A stretch of 64,000 nt of DNA from contig NZ_JAPDOB010000002.1 of the NCBI RefSeq assembly GCF_026013565.1, forward strand, positions 1,054,001-1,118,000, read 5' to 3'. Below, one piece after another: positions 43,078 to 50,734 of the stretch (position 1 is its first letter; each line of letters starts with the position of its first letter). This DNA is from Sphingomonas arvum. GTDB lineage: Bacteria > Pseudomonadota > Alphaproteobacteria > Sphingomonadales > Sphingomonadaceae. The position numbers and the translations under genes were made by a program. Under the pieces are notes generated by a model, which worked only from the letters and a program-made list of their open reading frames with translations, was not told the origin of the DNA and did not search any database.

Positions 43078-43680
43078 ATGACCAATATGGATAAGGGCTG
43101 GCGTGGCCTGGGCCGGCTCTTCTTGCTTGCTACGGCGCTCACGCCCGTGACGATCCTCCTCCATGAGTTCGGTCATTTTGCGGTGGCCGTGCAATCAGGC
43201 CGGCCGGTCCAGCTCCACCTAACTTCGGTTACGGGTGGCGCTTCTGTCACGGACCCGGCGTGGCTGCAGGCCGCTCAGGCGGGCTCCGGACCGCTAGTAA
43301 CCTTGATCCTGACCGGTGTCGGCTTGGCTGAACTGAGGCGCGGAGGTCATTTGTGGGGGCTGGCGCTCGCCGGTGCAGCAGTCAGCCGCCTCTTCACTGA
43401 CCTTGCCTACCTCTGCGTGCGCTTGCTCCTGTTCGCACTCGGCAAGCCGTTTGGCGGCACTCCAAGCTTCGACGAGTTCGATTTTGCGAGGATCGTCAAA
43501 CTGAACGACATCCTCGTTTCGGCCATCGCGTCCTCCGTCCTAATGCTGACGATCTGGCTGATGTGGCGGTGGACCGATCGCGCGCGACGAGCGGTTCGCC
43601 TGGCGGAGGTCCTCCTGGGGGTTGGGGCCGCCTACGTTCCCATGATGCTGTTTGGATCCGTGACGATCCTCAGCGTCTGA
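43078..43680 (+). CDS. M50-like integral membrane protein with HExGH motif
   Basis: A 200-residue protein with about five hydrophobic segments. Near the N-terminus, in the second half of the first segment, ILLHEFGHFA gives HExxH at residues 29-33, as in site-2 proteases of family M50. The second M50 motif with an aspartate ligand is not evident, so it may be a degenerate or diverged member. The start at ATG 43078 follows GGGGGCTAGCG. Not recognised beyond this. The gene is flanked by convergent mscS-type and divergent maoC genes. Confidence 0.65.
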   Translation: MTNMDKGWRGLGRLFLLATALTPVTILLHEFGHFAVAVQSGRPVQLHLTSVTGGASVTDPAWLQAAQAGSGPLVTLILTGVGLAELRRGGHLWGLALAGAAVSRLFTDLAYLCVRLLLFALGKPFGGTPSFDEFDFARIVKLNDILVSAIASSVLMLTIWLMWRWTDRARRAVRLAEVLLGVGAAYVPMMLFGSVTILSV

Positions 43681-43715
43681 GTGCCTCCTCGGCTCGGCAC
43701 TGCGTTTCCAGCCAT

Positions 43716-44813
43716 TCAGCCGTTCCGGTCTGCGGCGATTGCATACGGCATCACCAGCTTGCCGTCCGGCGCGGCGGTGAAGGTGGTCTGGGTCGGGTAG
43801 GCGAACTCGATGCCCTCGTCGGCGAAGCGGCGGAGAAGGTCGATCACGATTGCCTGGCGCTTGGCAAACAGAGCTTCGGCGTCGAGGCCCTCGTGCACGA
43901 AGATGAGATCGTGATCGAGGCTGGACGCGCCAAAGCCGGTCAGGACGCAGCGGATCAGGCGACAGCCGGGCTGAGCTTCCACGACGGCGCGGACAATCGT
44001 CGCCACTCCTTCCAGCTTGTCGGGCGCAGTCTGGTAGACCAAGCCGAAGCGCAGCGTCTCCTGCCGGTCGTCGCCGGCCGCGAGGTTGCGGACCTCGCGT
44101 TCCAGCAGCTTGGTATTGGCCATGATCACCTGCTCGCCCGTCAGGCTCCGGAGGCGAGTGGTCTTGAGGCCGATCCGCTCCACCGTGCCAGTGGTGGTGT
44201 CGAAGCGAATGGTGTCACCGCGGCGGAACGGGCGGTCGAACAGGATCGACAGGGCGGCGAACAGGTCGGAAAAGATGCCTTGAGCAGCGAGGCCGATGGC
44301 GATGCCGCCGATGCCCAGACCGGCGATCAGGCCGGTGACGTTGACGCCGAGGTTGTCGAGGATGACCACCAGCGCAATGCCGAACAGGGCGACGCTGACC
44401 AGGACGCGGATGACGCCGATCGCGTTGCCGATGGCCGTTTCGCCGGGCTTCTCACCGACCTGTTGGCCGATCACGCCGAGGATCAGCTCGCGACCCCAGA
44501 CCGCCCCTTGCAAGGCGGCAGCGACGGTGAAGAAGATGTCGAACAGCCGCTCGATCCGGGCCGGCGGCTGGGCGTAGTTGACGACGATGTTCAGCGCTGC
44601 GGCGGCCATGAACAGCACACCCGTCTTGGCCAGCACGCGGCCAATTACCGCCTTCCAGGTCAGGCAGGTCGGATCGGAGCGGACGATCCGTTCCCCGGCA
44701 TAGCGCAGAATCAGCATCAGGCCGACCAGCCCAAGCGCGACCAGGCTGCCGACTACCAGCGCGTCGAGGTTGAGCAGCAGCCAGTCGAGGAGGCGGGTGA
44801 GTTTCGTGGGCAT
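43716..44813 (-). CDS. MscS-type mechanosensitive channel
   Basis: A 365-residue protein with N-terminal membrane segments, then the pore helix region LGVNVTGLIAGLGIGGIAIGLAAQGIFSDLFA, the hallmark of MscS channels that open under osmotic down-shock. The cytoplasmic cage follows, with FRRGDTIRF and GTVERIGLKTTRLRS. Start ATG 44813 is chosen; a TTG at 44852 with GGAG upstream would add 13 residues. It lies 50 bp after the topoisomerase gene on the same strand. Confidence 0.9.
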   Translation of the reverse strand: MPTKLTRLLDWLLLNLDALVVGSLVALGLVGLMLILRYAGERIVRSDPTCLTWKAVIGRVLAKTGVLFMAAAALNIVVNYAQPPARIERLFDIFFTVAAALQGAVWGRELILGVIGQQVGEKPGETAIGNAIGVIRVLVSVALFGIALVVILDNLGVNVTGLIAGLGIGGIAIGLAAQGIFSDLFAALSILFDRPFRRGDTIRFDTTTGTVERIGLKTTRLRSLTGEQVIMANTKLLEREVRNLAAGDDRQETLRFGLVYQTAPDKLEGVATIVRAVVEAQPGCRLIRCVLTGFGASSLDHDLIFVHEGLDAEALFAKRQAIVIDLLRRFADEGIEFAYPTQTTFTAAPDGKLVMPYAIAADRNG

Positions 44814-44863
44814 GTTGGCGATGAGATGGCGGGGGAGGGGAGAAACGGTCAAGCCCGCTCCGT

Positions 44864-45994
44864 TCAGACCACCGCCAGCTTGCCCGCTTCGACCTTGTCC
44901 GCCACTGCGTCGACCTGTTCCGGTCCGACTTCGGCAGCCTGAACCGCCGCTTCGACGACCGCAGGCACGATCGGCGCTGCCGCCTTCGTCCGTCGCCGCT
45001 TGCGCTTACCCTTCAGCAGAAAGTCGAGCAGCCCGACTTCTTCGCTGGACAGGTACTTTCGGGCGCGGGGGCGCTGGAAGTCGCCGAGCGGCTGCTTCGG
45101 GTCGTCGCGCGCAGCCTCGATCAGCTTGGGGTGGACGTAGCTCTTGCGGCTGATTGCCGGCGTGTTGCCCAATGCCTCGGCCACCGGTTCCAGCACGGTT
45201 TTGAGGCTGATCTTGCGCCGATCCTCCTCCTGCGATTCCAGCATCTGTTCGAACGCGATCACGCTGGCGCCCCAAGTGCGGAAGTTCTTGGCAGTGAAAT
45301 CCCCGCCGGTCGCCTCGCGGATGTAATCGTTCACGTCGGCCGAGCTGATCGGGCAGGCCTCGCCATTCTCGTCCACGTACTGGAACAGGTTTTGGCCGGG
45401 CAGCTCCTGACATTTTGATACGATCCGCTTCAGCCGGCTATCGCCGATCGGCAGTTCATGGGTGATGCCGTGCTTGCCCTTGAACTTGACCATGAGCTTG
45501 GTGCCGACCTTGCGGACGTGGCGGTTGCGCAGGGTCGTGGCACCGAAGCTCTTGTTGTCCTTGGCATATTGCTCGTTGCCCACCCGGATGAAGTTGGTGT
45601 CGAGCAGCTGCACGACGGCAGCCAGGACGGCCTCGCGGCTAGACGCTTTCTTCTTCAGGTCCGATTCGACCTTGCGGCGCAGCTTGGGCAGGGCGGCGCC
45701 GAACTCCAGCGTGCCGCTGTACTTCTTCTTATCCTGCCGGGCGCGGTAGTCGTCGTGGTATCGATACTGCTTGCGGCCCTTGGCATCGCGGCCGGTCGCC
45801 TGGATGTGGCCGTTCGGGTACGGGCAGTACCAGGCGTCGGTGTAGGCGGGCGGAAGCGCGATCTTGTTGAGGCGGTCGATCTCCTCCCGATCGGTGATGC
45901 GGTTACCGTCCGGATCGAAATAGCCCCACTTGCCCTTGATGAGCTGCCGCGTGATGCCGGGCTGATCGTCGCTGCAGTGCCGAAGCTGGGCCAT
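44864..45994 (-). CDS. DNA topoisomerase IB
   Basis: A 376-residue bacterial type IB topoisomerase of the poxvirus-like group. The catalytic residues are visible: Arg137 (IRVGNEQYAK), Lys in the KLMVKFKGK beta-hairpin, Arg239 (NFRTWGAS) and the nucleophile Tyr286 in SRKSYVHP. The C-terminus adds a Lys/Arg-rich tail. It relaxes supercoils through a 3'-phosphotyrosine. ATG 45994 is chosen; a long upstream open frame is antisense to the PfpI gene. Divergent from that gene by 36 bp. Confidence 0.92.
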   Translation of the reverse strand: MAQLRHCSDDQPGITRQLIKGKWGYFDPDGNRITDREEIDRLNKIALPPAYTDAWYCPYPNGHIQATGRDAKGRKQYRYHDDYRARQDKKKYSGTLEFGAALPKLRRKVESDLKKKASSREAVLAAVVQLLDTNFIRVGNEQYAKDNKSFGATTLRNRHVRKVGTKLMVKFKGKHGITHELPIGDSRLKRIVSKCQELPGQNLFQYVDENGEACPISSADVNDYIREATGGDFTAKNFRTWGASVIAFEQMLESQEEDRRKISLKTVLEPVAEALGNTPAISRKSYVHPKLIEAARDDPKQPLGDFQRPRARKYLSSEEVGLLDFLLKGKRKRRRTKAAAPIVPAVVEAAVQAAEVGPEQVDAVADKVEAGKLAVV

Positions 45995-46030
45995 TGCATG
46001 CTTGACGCGCCGTGGTGCAGGGCGGTTCCC

Positions 46031-46555
46031 GTGACGAAACGAATCCTCATTATGGCCAGCGATGGCTTCGAGCAGGATGAATTGTTCGTGCCACTGGAGG
46101 TTCTGCGCGGACAGGGGTGCGAAGTGGCGGTGGCGGCGCCGTCGCTTAGCCCCATTCAAGCGACGGTGCTGGACCATCCGGGGCGAACAATCCGGCCCGA
46201 CCTGATGATCGGCCAAGCGCGCGCGGAAGAGTGGGATGCACTGCTGATCCCCGGCGGGCTGATCAATCCCGATCATTTGCGGACCCGGCAAGACGCGGTG
46301 GCATTGGTGCGCGCGTTTGCGGAAACGGGCAAGGTGCTGGGCGCCATCTGCCATGGGCCGTGGCTGCTGGTGGAGGCAAACCTGCTCCGCGGGCGGCGGG
46401 CAACGGGCTGGCGCTCGATCCGCACCGACCTGCGCAACGCGGGTGCCCAGGTAGTGGACGAGGCGGTGGTGAGCGATGGGACGATCGTAACAGCCGTTGG
46501 TCCACGGGATGCGGCGGCATTCGCGCTGGCGCTGCTGCAGGCAACCGACCGCTAA
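46031..46555 (+). CDS. PfpI/DJ-1 family protein
   Basis: A 174-residue protein starting at GTG 46031. The fold signature is RILIMASDGFEQDELFVPLEVL, the acidic partner lies in the same helix, and the nucleophile Cys107 is in GAICHGPW. Members act as glyoxalase/deglycase-like or stress proteins. It is divergent from topoisomerase IB; both are DNA or protein damage related genes, but joint regulation is only a guess. Confidence 0.88.
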   Translation: MTKRILIMASDGFEQDELFVPLEVLRGQGCEVAVAAPSLSPIQATVLDHPGRTIRPDLMIGQARAEEWDALLIPGGLINPDHLRTRQDAVALVRAFAETGKVLGAICHGPWLLVEANLLRGRRATGWRSIRTDLRNAGAQVVDEAVVSDGTIVTAVGPRDAAAFALALLQATDR

Positions 46556-46579
46556 CCATTGCCAAGCTACAGTTGGCCG

Positions 46580-46999
46580 ATGAACGACGACGGCGAGAGC
46601 GGCACAGGATTGGTCGAGTTTGCGGTAACGGCGCTGGTCGGTTCCGCCGCAGCGTGGAGCGCGGCCCAGGTCGAGTCTGCCTGGGTGGCAGCGGCCGCCG
46701 CGCTAGCGGGCGTGCTGCTGGCCCTGGCGGGCTTCGGCTTGGCGGCACGCGGACGGCGCCGCTTCCGTTTGCCTAGCTTTGCAGTTCCGTCCTTTCCCCC
46801 CGCCGACCCGATCCGAGATCCAGGAGTAGTGGTTCCGCTGCGCCGCACGCCGCGCTTGCCTACGCCCGGCGAATTGGACCAACGTATCCGCGCGCACCTT
46901 GATGGGCGTCAGCAGACGGCGGAGGTCATCCCCTTGAAGGTGGACGCCTCCGCCGCGCTGCATGACGCGTTGATTGGGCTCAGGGACGCGCGCCGCTAG
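46580..46999 (+). CDS. Hypothetical membrane protein, 139 residues
   Basis: Starts at ATG 46580, 24 bp after the PfpI stop. Two hydrophobic segments lie at about residues 10-28 and 34-55, followed by an Arg/Pro-rich soluble region. No domain recognised. Its stop shares a CTAG with the convergent 111-residue gene. The upstream in-frame ATG at 46559 would extend it by seven residues but lies on the PfpI stop. Confidence 0.6.
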   Translation: MNDDGESGTGLVEFAVTALVGSAAAWSAAQVESAWVAAAAALAGVLLALAGFGLAARGRRRFRLPSFAVPSFPPADPIRDPGVVVPLRRTPRLPTPGELDQRIRAHLDGRQQTAEVIPLKVDASAALHDALIGLRDARR

Positions 47000-47331
47000 T
47001 CCTTCAGCGTCAGCGCCTCCAAGGATACCACCACCGAACCGTCTGCTCCCTCGGGCGAGAGATCTGCAACGGTGAGTTCGGCGACGAACATGCCCCGGCC
47101 TACGTCGAGTTCCGCATCCTCCAGGCCTTTGCTCCAGCGGCGGGCCAGTGCAGGTGCATCCGGCCCGAGTAGCCGAAAGCTTGCCTGGTGACGCTCACCA
47201 ACGAAGGTGAGCGACTGCCAATCGACGCTGGTCCAGGAACTAAGCAATATCCTATTGCGATCGTTTCCTAACCGTTCCAATAATGAACGCATCAGTGCAC
47301 CAGCCGACCTGCTGAGGAGTGAGCGGGTCAT
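46996..47331 (-). CDS. Hypothetical 111-residue protein downstream of the HTH-like gene
   Basis: A small soluble protein without a recognised domain. It overlaps the HTH-like gene by 4 bp (ATGA), so it is probably translated from the same mRNA. Pattern of alternating hydrophobics around residues 36-90 suggests a beta-rich fold. Possibly a partner of the small HTH protein; no function can be assigned. Confidence 0.6.
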   Translation of the reverse strand: MTRSLLSRSAGALMRSLLERLGNDRNRILLSSWTSVDWQSLTFVGERHQASFRLLGPDAPALARRWSKGLEDAELDVGRGMFVAELTVADLSPEGADGSVVVSLEALTLKD

Positions 47332-47549
47332 CGGGTCTGCTCCAGGAAGGCACGGACGCGCGCGACCGTGCGGCTGCGAGGTTCTCTCCCATTGCGGAGA
47401 TCGAACACAAAGCGAGGGTCCTGCATTGCTTCGCGGCCGAACCGTGCGGCACTGAAGTTGTTGGATCGCAGGAAATTTTCAACATCACGCAATAGATACA
47501 CAGCAGGTCCCCCCGGACGCTTACAACGACTCGGCACGTGAACAGTCAC
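47328..47549 (-). CDS. Small HTH-like protein opposite the S24 repressor
   Basis: A 73-residue basic protein from GTG 47549. The region LRDVENFLRSNNFSAARFG, then DPRFVFDLRNGREPRSRT, has the spacing of a Cro/CI-type helix-turn-helix, but I cannot name the family. AGGAA precedes the start by about 9 bp. It diverges from the S24 repressor across 49 bp with overlapping palindromes, an arrangement like a phage cro-cI switch. DNA binding is inference. Confidence 0.6.
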   Translation of the reverse strand: MTVHVPSRCKRPGGPAVYLLRDVENFLRSNNFSAARFGREAMQDPRFVFDLRNGREPRSRTVARVRAFLEQTR

Positions 47550-47555
47550 AATCGA

Positions 47556-47580
47556 TTTCCTACTTGTCTAGGAAATTTCC
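47556..47580. promoter_or_regulatory. Overlapping operator palindromes between the HTH-like and S24 genes
   Basis: TTTCCTA (47556-47562) and TAGGAAA (47569-47575) are perfect inverted repeats with a six-base spacer; GGAAATTTCC (47571-47580) is a second perfect palindrome sharing half a site. Both lie in the only AT-rich part of the short divergent spacer and would overlap both promoters. Confidence 0.6.
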
Positions 47581-47598
47581 TGCGGATAGAAGAAACAA

Positions 47599-48243
47599 AT
47601 GTCGAATGAAGTGCGTGTGCAATTGGAACGTCTGTGCCTCGAGCGGGGGGAGGACTTCGCCGGCCTATCCCGCATGATCGGCAGGAATCCCGCCTATATT
47701 CAGCAGTTCATCCGTCGCGGCGTGCCCCGCCGGCTAGGGGAGGAAGAGCGGCGGCGGCTGGCAAGATATTTCTCGGTCCCGGAGGCGACGCTGGGCGGTC
47801 CGGAGGAGGAAGAGGATTTCGTCGGCATGGTCCGCGTGCCCGCGCTGCCGGTGCGCGCGTCGGCCGGACCCGGCGCTTTTGCCGACAATGAACGGCAGCG
47901 CGCCTTTTTCGCATTCGAGGAGCGGTGGCTCAAGAAACTGACCAGCGCCTCTTCGGAAGAGCTGAACCTGATTGTGGTCGAGGGCGACTCGATGGCGCCG
48001 ACGCTGGCGGACGGCGATGACATCCTGGTGGACCGGAGCGACGCCAAGGCGCGCCTTCGTGACGGCATTTACGTGCTTCGGGCGGAGGAGGCGCTGCTGG
48101 TGAAGCGGCTGGCGCTGCACCCGATCACCCGCCGGGTAACAGTGCAGTCGGACAATCCGGCATACTCCGATTGGCCCGACTGCGATCCCAAGGAGATCGA
48201 CGTTATCGGGCGGGTGATCTGGAGCGCCCGCCGAGTTACCTGA
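47599..48243 (+). CDS. S24-family (CI/LexA-like) repressor
   Basis: A 214-residue protein with an N-terminal DNA-binding region (about residues 5-65, including LSRMIGRNPAYIQQFIRRG) and a C-terminal S24 peptidase domain. The Ser/Lys dyad is Ser131 (EGDSMAPTLADGDD) and Lys169 (LLVKRL). An Ala-Gly pair at 89-90 (RASAGPG) sits where LexA and CI are cleaved. It probably represses itself and the divergent HTH-like gene through the intervening palindromes, with release by RecA-stimulated self-cleavage as one possibility. The 3' end abuts a convergent small gene. Confidence 0.85.
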   Translation: MSNEVRVQLERLCLERGEDFAGLSRMIGRNPAYIQQFIRRGVPRRLGEEERRRLARYFSVPEATLGGPEEEEDFVGMVRVPALPVRASAGPGAFADNERQRAFFAFEERWLKKLTSASSEELNLIVVEGDSMAPTLADGDDILVDRSDAKARLRDGIYVLRAEEALLVKRLALHPITRRVTVQSDNPAYSDWPDCDPKEIDVIGRVIWSARRVT

Positions 48244-48417
48244 TCAATGCCGTTGCCGGCGGTCGAACAGGTAGAAGCCGACCGCCAGGATGATCCCGGC
48301 GATCGCGCCGTAAATCAGGCCGGGACCGGTCAGACCCTTGTTCAGCCCGACCACCAGGCCGACCAGGATGGCAAGGAACAGCAGGCAGCCGCCTGCCTGG
48401 GGTGAACGACTATTCAT
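48244..48417 (-). CDS. Small membrane protein, 57 residues
   Basis: An ORF from ATG 48417 to TGA encodes 57 residues with two hydrophobic segments: CLLFLAILVGLVVGL (about 11-25) and a second around LIYGAIAGIILAVGFYLF (34-51), ending in the basic DRRQRH. GCGGAGC lies directly before the ATG. The stop codon abuts the S24 stop as TGATCA. Two-helix small membrane proteins of this type are common; function unknown. Confidence 0.68.
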   Translation of the reverse strand: MNSRSPQAGGCLLFLAILVGLVVGLNKGLTGPGLIYGAIAGIILAVGFYLFDRRQRH

Positions 48418-48512
48418 GCTCCGCCTGTGGCAGAACTGCGGACCATGGTGAAGAGCGGCTTAAGTAAGCCCGGTAGCAGGCCTGGTAACCGGTCCCGCCC
48501 TAACGCTGGAGC

Positions 48513-48722
48513 ATGCAGCAGCTCTTCATCGCCACCCGCACCGCCGTTGCCGACGCTCACGAATTGATCAACCGCTTCGGCGAGGATGCCGGCTTTGAGG
48601 CTGCTTTACGGGCCGAACGCAGCCGCCATGCGGACAATGTGCTCGGCTACTGCCACTGGCGCCAGATCGAACGCCTGATCGTCAGCCTGGCCGATACGGA
48701 CATTTGCGGAACGGTCCACTAA
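48513..48722 (+). CDS. Hypothetical 69-residue protein
   Basis: From ATG 48513, a short mostly helical protein containing DAHELINRFGEDAGFEAALRAE and HWRQIERLI. A weak GGAGC precedes the start. No domain recognised. It stands 49 bp before tamA on the same strand and may share its transcript. Confidence 0.55.
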   Translation: MQQLFIATRTAVADAHELINRFGEDAGFEAALRAERSRHADNVLGYCHWRQIERLIVSLADTDICGTVH

Positions 48723-48771
48723 GGGCGGTTCGCACTGGCAGGCGCCCACGGCACCCGGTAGAGCTTGCCGC

Positions 48772-50733
48772 ATGGGCAGGCGGGGAGCGGATTGGGCCGT
48801 CGTGGCGGCAGGGCTGGCGGTGGCGGCGCCGGCCGCTGCCCAGACGGTTCCGCCTCCCACGGTTCCCGAACCCGCGGAGATCGACCCGAACGCGCCGCTC
48901 GCCCCGTTGCCGGACCTTGGCGTCGACTGGCCGGAGCTCCTCCCGCCGCCGCGCGGCGAAACTCCCGCAGGGGACGCCGCGGCGCCGAGCGTTTCATCAG
49001 CCGACATTGCCGCCGAGCGCCGTTATGCGCTGCTTGTAACCGGGCTCGACGGCCCCGGACAGACCGAGCTGCTGAGGCGCTTCCGCCAGAGCTCGGTGCT
49101 CGAGGCAGATCGCAAAAAGGCCGCCAACGCCGCGCAGCTTGACCGGCGGGCGCGCGCCGATGCCGACCTGCTCGAAGAACTGCTTCGCGCCGCCGGCCAT
49201 TTTGATGCCGCGGTTAAGCCGTCTGTGGCCGAAGCGGGCGATACCGCGCGGATCACGCTCGCCGCGACACCCGGGCCGTTGTACCGCTTCGCCTCGGTCG
49301 ACCTGCCCGGCTTGGAGCAGGCTGGCGAGGATGCGGCTTCCTTGCGGAAGGCCTTCGCCGTTCAACCCGGCGGCCCAGCGGATGCGCAGGCGGTGACCGA
49401 TGCGGGGCTGGCCCTCAAGGTCGCTCTGGGACAACAGGGCTTCGCCTTGGCTGACGTCGGTAGTCAGGAGGTCGTCATCGATCATGCGGCCCGGACGGCA
49501 CGGCTCACACTGCCGGTAGCCACCGGGCCTTTTCAGCGTATCGGCACCATCCGCGTTGCGGGCGAGCCGCGCTTCGGCGCCGCCCATGTCGCGACCATCG
49601 CCCGTTTCCGTGCCGGCGACCGCTATCGCCAGAGCCGTATCGACGACCTCCGCCGGGCGCTGATCGCCACCGGCCTGGTGGGCAGCGCGGACGTGCGGGT
49701 CGTGCCCGCGGCCGACCGCCGCACCGTGGACCTGGACGTCAGGCTGGAGCCGGCGCCGGCCCGGACAATCGCTGGCGAGCTCGGCTACGGCACCGGCGAG
49801 GGCGTCCGGGCGGAGGCAAATTGGCAGCACCGCAACCTCATCAACCCGGAAGGCGCGCTGACCCTTCGCGCCGTGCTCGGGACCCAGGAACAGCTCGCCG
49901 GCGCCGTGCTGCGGTTCAACAACTGGCGCGCGCGCGACCGCGTGCTGACCGTGCTCGGCAACGTCAGCCACGTCGACCGTGATGCCTACGATGCGCGGAC
50001 GATCCAGGTCGGCGCGACCGTGGAGCGCCAGTCGACTTTCCTGTGGCGGAAGACCTGGACCTGGAGCCTGGGTTCCGAGCTCCTCGCCTCCGACGAGCGG
50101 GACGTCGTCGCCGCGACCGGCTTGCCGCGGCGTCGCACCTTCCTGATCGGCGCCGTCCCAGCGACACTTAACTACGACCGCAGCAACGACCTACTCGATC
50201 CGACGCGCGGGTTCCGGCTCGGCGGCCGCTTCAGCCCCGAGGTCAGCTTGCAGGGGAGCGTGTTCGGCTACGGCCGCGCGCAGTTCGACGCGAGTGCCTA
50301 TCGGCCCTTCAGTGAGCGGGTGGTGGTCGCCGGCCGGGTTCGCGCCGGCACCATCCTGGGCGCGAGCCGCGATCGGATCGCGCCGTCGCGACGTTTCTTC
50401 GCCGGCGGCGGCGGGTCGGTGCGGGGCTATGGCTACCAGCGGCTCGGGCCGCGCGACGTCAACGGCGATCCAATCGGCGGTCGCAGTCTGGCCGAGTTCA
50501 GCCTCGAGACCCGCGTTCGTTTCGGCACTTTCGGCGTTGTACCATTCCTTGATGGCGGAACCCTGTCGACGGGCACCCTGCCGCGCCTTCGCCAGTGGCA
50601 GTTCGGCGCCGGGCTTGGCCTGCGTTATTATTCCAGCTTTGGTCCGATCCGGATAGATGTCGGTACGCCGCTCAATCGTCGGAGCGGCGACGGGCGGATC
50701 GCCGTCACCGTGAGCCTCGGGCAGGCCTTCTGA
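48772..50733 (+). CDS. tamA: TamA, outer-membrane translocation and assembly protein (Omp85 family)
   Basis: A 653-residue protein with a signal peptide (about 1-23), a proline-rich stretch to about residue 65, three POTRA-like modules to about residue 310, then a 16-strand barrel. The Omp85 L6-loop motif VRGYGYQ is present after FFAGGGGS, and the C-terminus ends in a barrel strand with terminal Phe. TamA in the outer membrane works with TamB in the inner membrane in autotransporter assembly and lipid transport. tamB starts 1 bp after its stop. Confidence 0.92.
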   Translation: MGRRGADWAVVAAGLAVAAPAAAQTVPPPTVPEPAEIDPNAPLAPLPDLGVDWPELLPPPRGETPAGDAAAPSVSSADIAAERRYALLVTGLDGPGQTELLRRFRQSSVLEADRKKAANAAQLDRRARADADLLEELLRAAGHFDAAVKPSVAEAGDTARITLAATPGPLYRFASVDLPGLEQAGEDAASLRKAFAVQPGGPADAQAVTDAGLALKVALGQQGFALADVGSQEVVIDHAARTARLTLPVATGPFQRIGTIRVAGEPRFGAAHVATIARFRAGDRYRQSRIDDLRRALIATGLVGSADVRVVPAADRRTVDLDVRLEPAPARTIAGELGYGTGEGVRAEANWQHRNLINPEGALTLRAVLGTQEQLAGAVLRFNNWRARDRVLTVLGNVSHVDRDAYDARTIQVGATVERQSTFLWRKTWTWSLGSELLASDERDVVAATGLPRRRTFLIGAVPATLNYDRSNDLLDPTRGFRLGGRFSPEVSLQGSVFGYGRAQFDASAYRPFSERVVVAGRVRAGTILGASRDRIAPSRRFFAGGGGSVRGYGYQRLGPRDVNGDPIGGRSLAEFSLETRVRFGTFGVVPFLDGGTLSTGTLPRLRQWQFGAGLGLRYYSSFGPIRIDVGTPLNRRSGDGRIAVTVSLGQAF

Positions 50734-50734
50734 C

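Noticed and set aside
46996-48243. Prophage remnant around the S24 repressor
   Set aside because: No integrase, excisionase, terminase, portal or attachment repeats; composition matches the surroundings.
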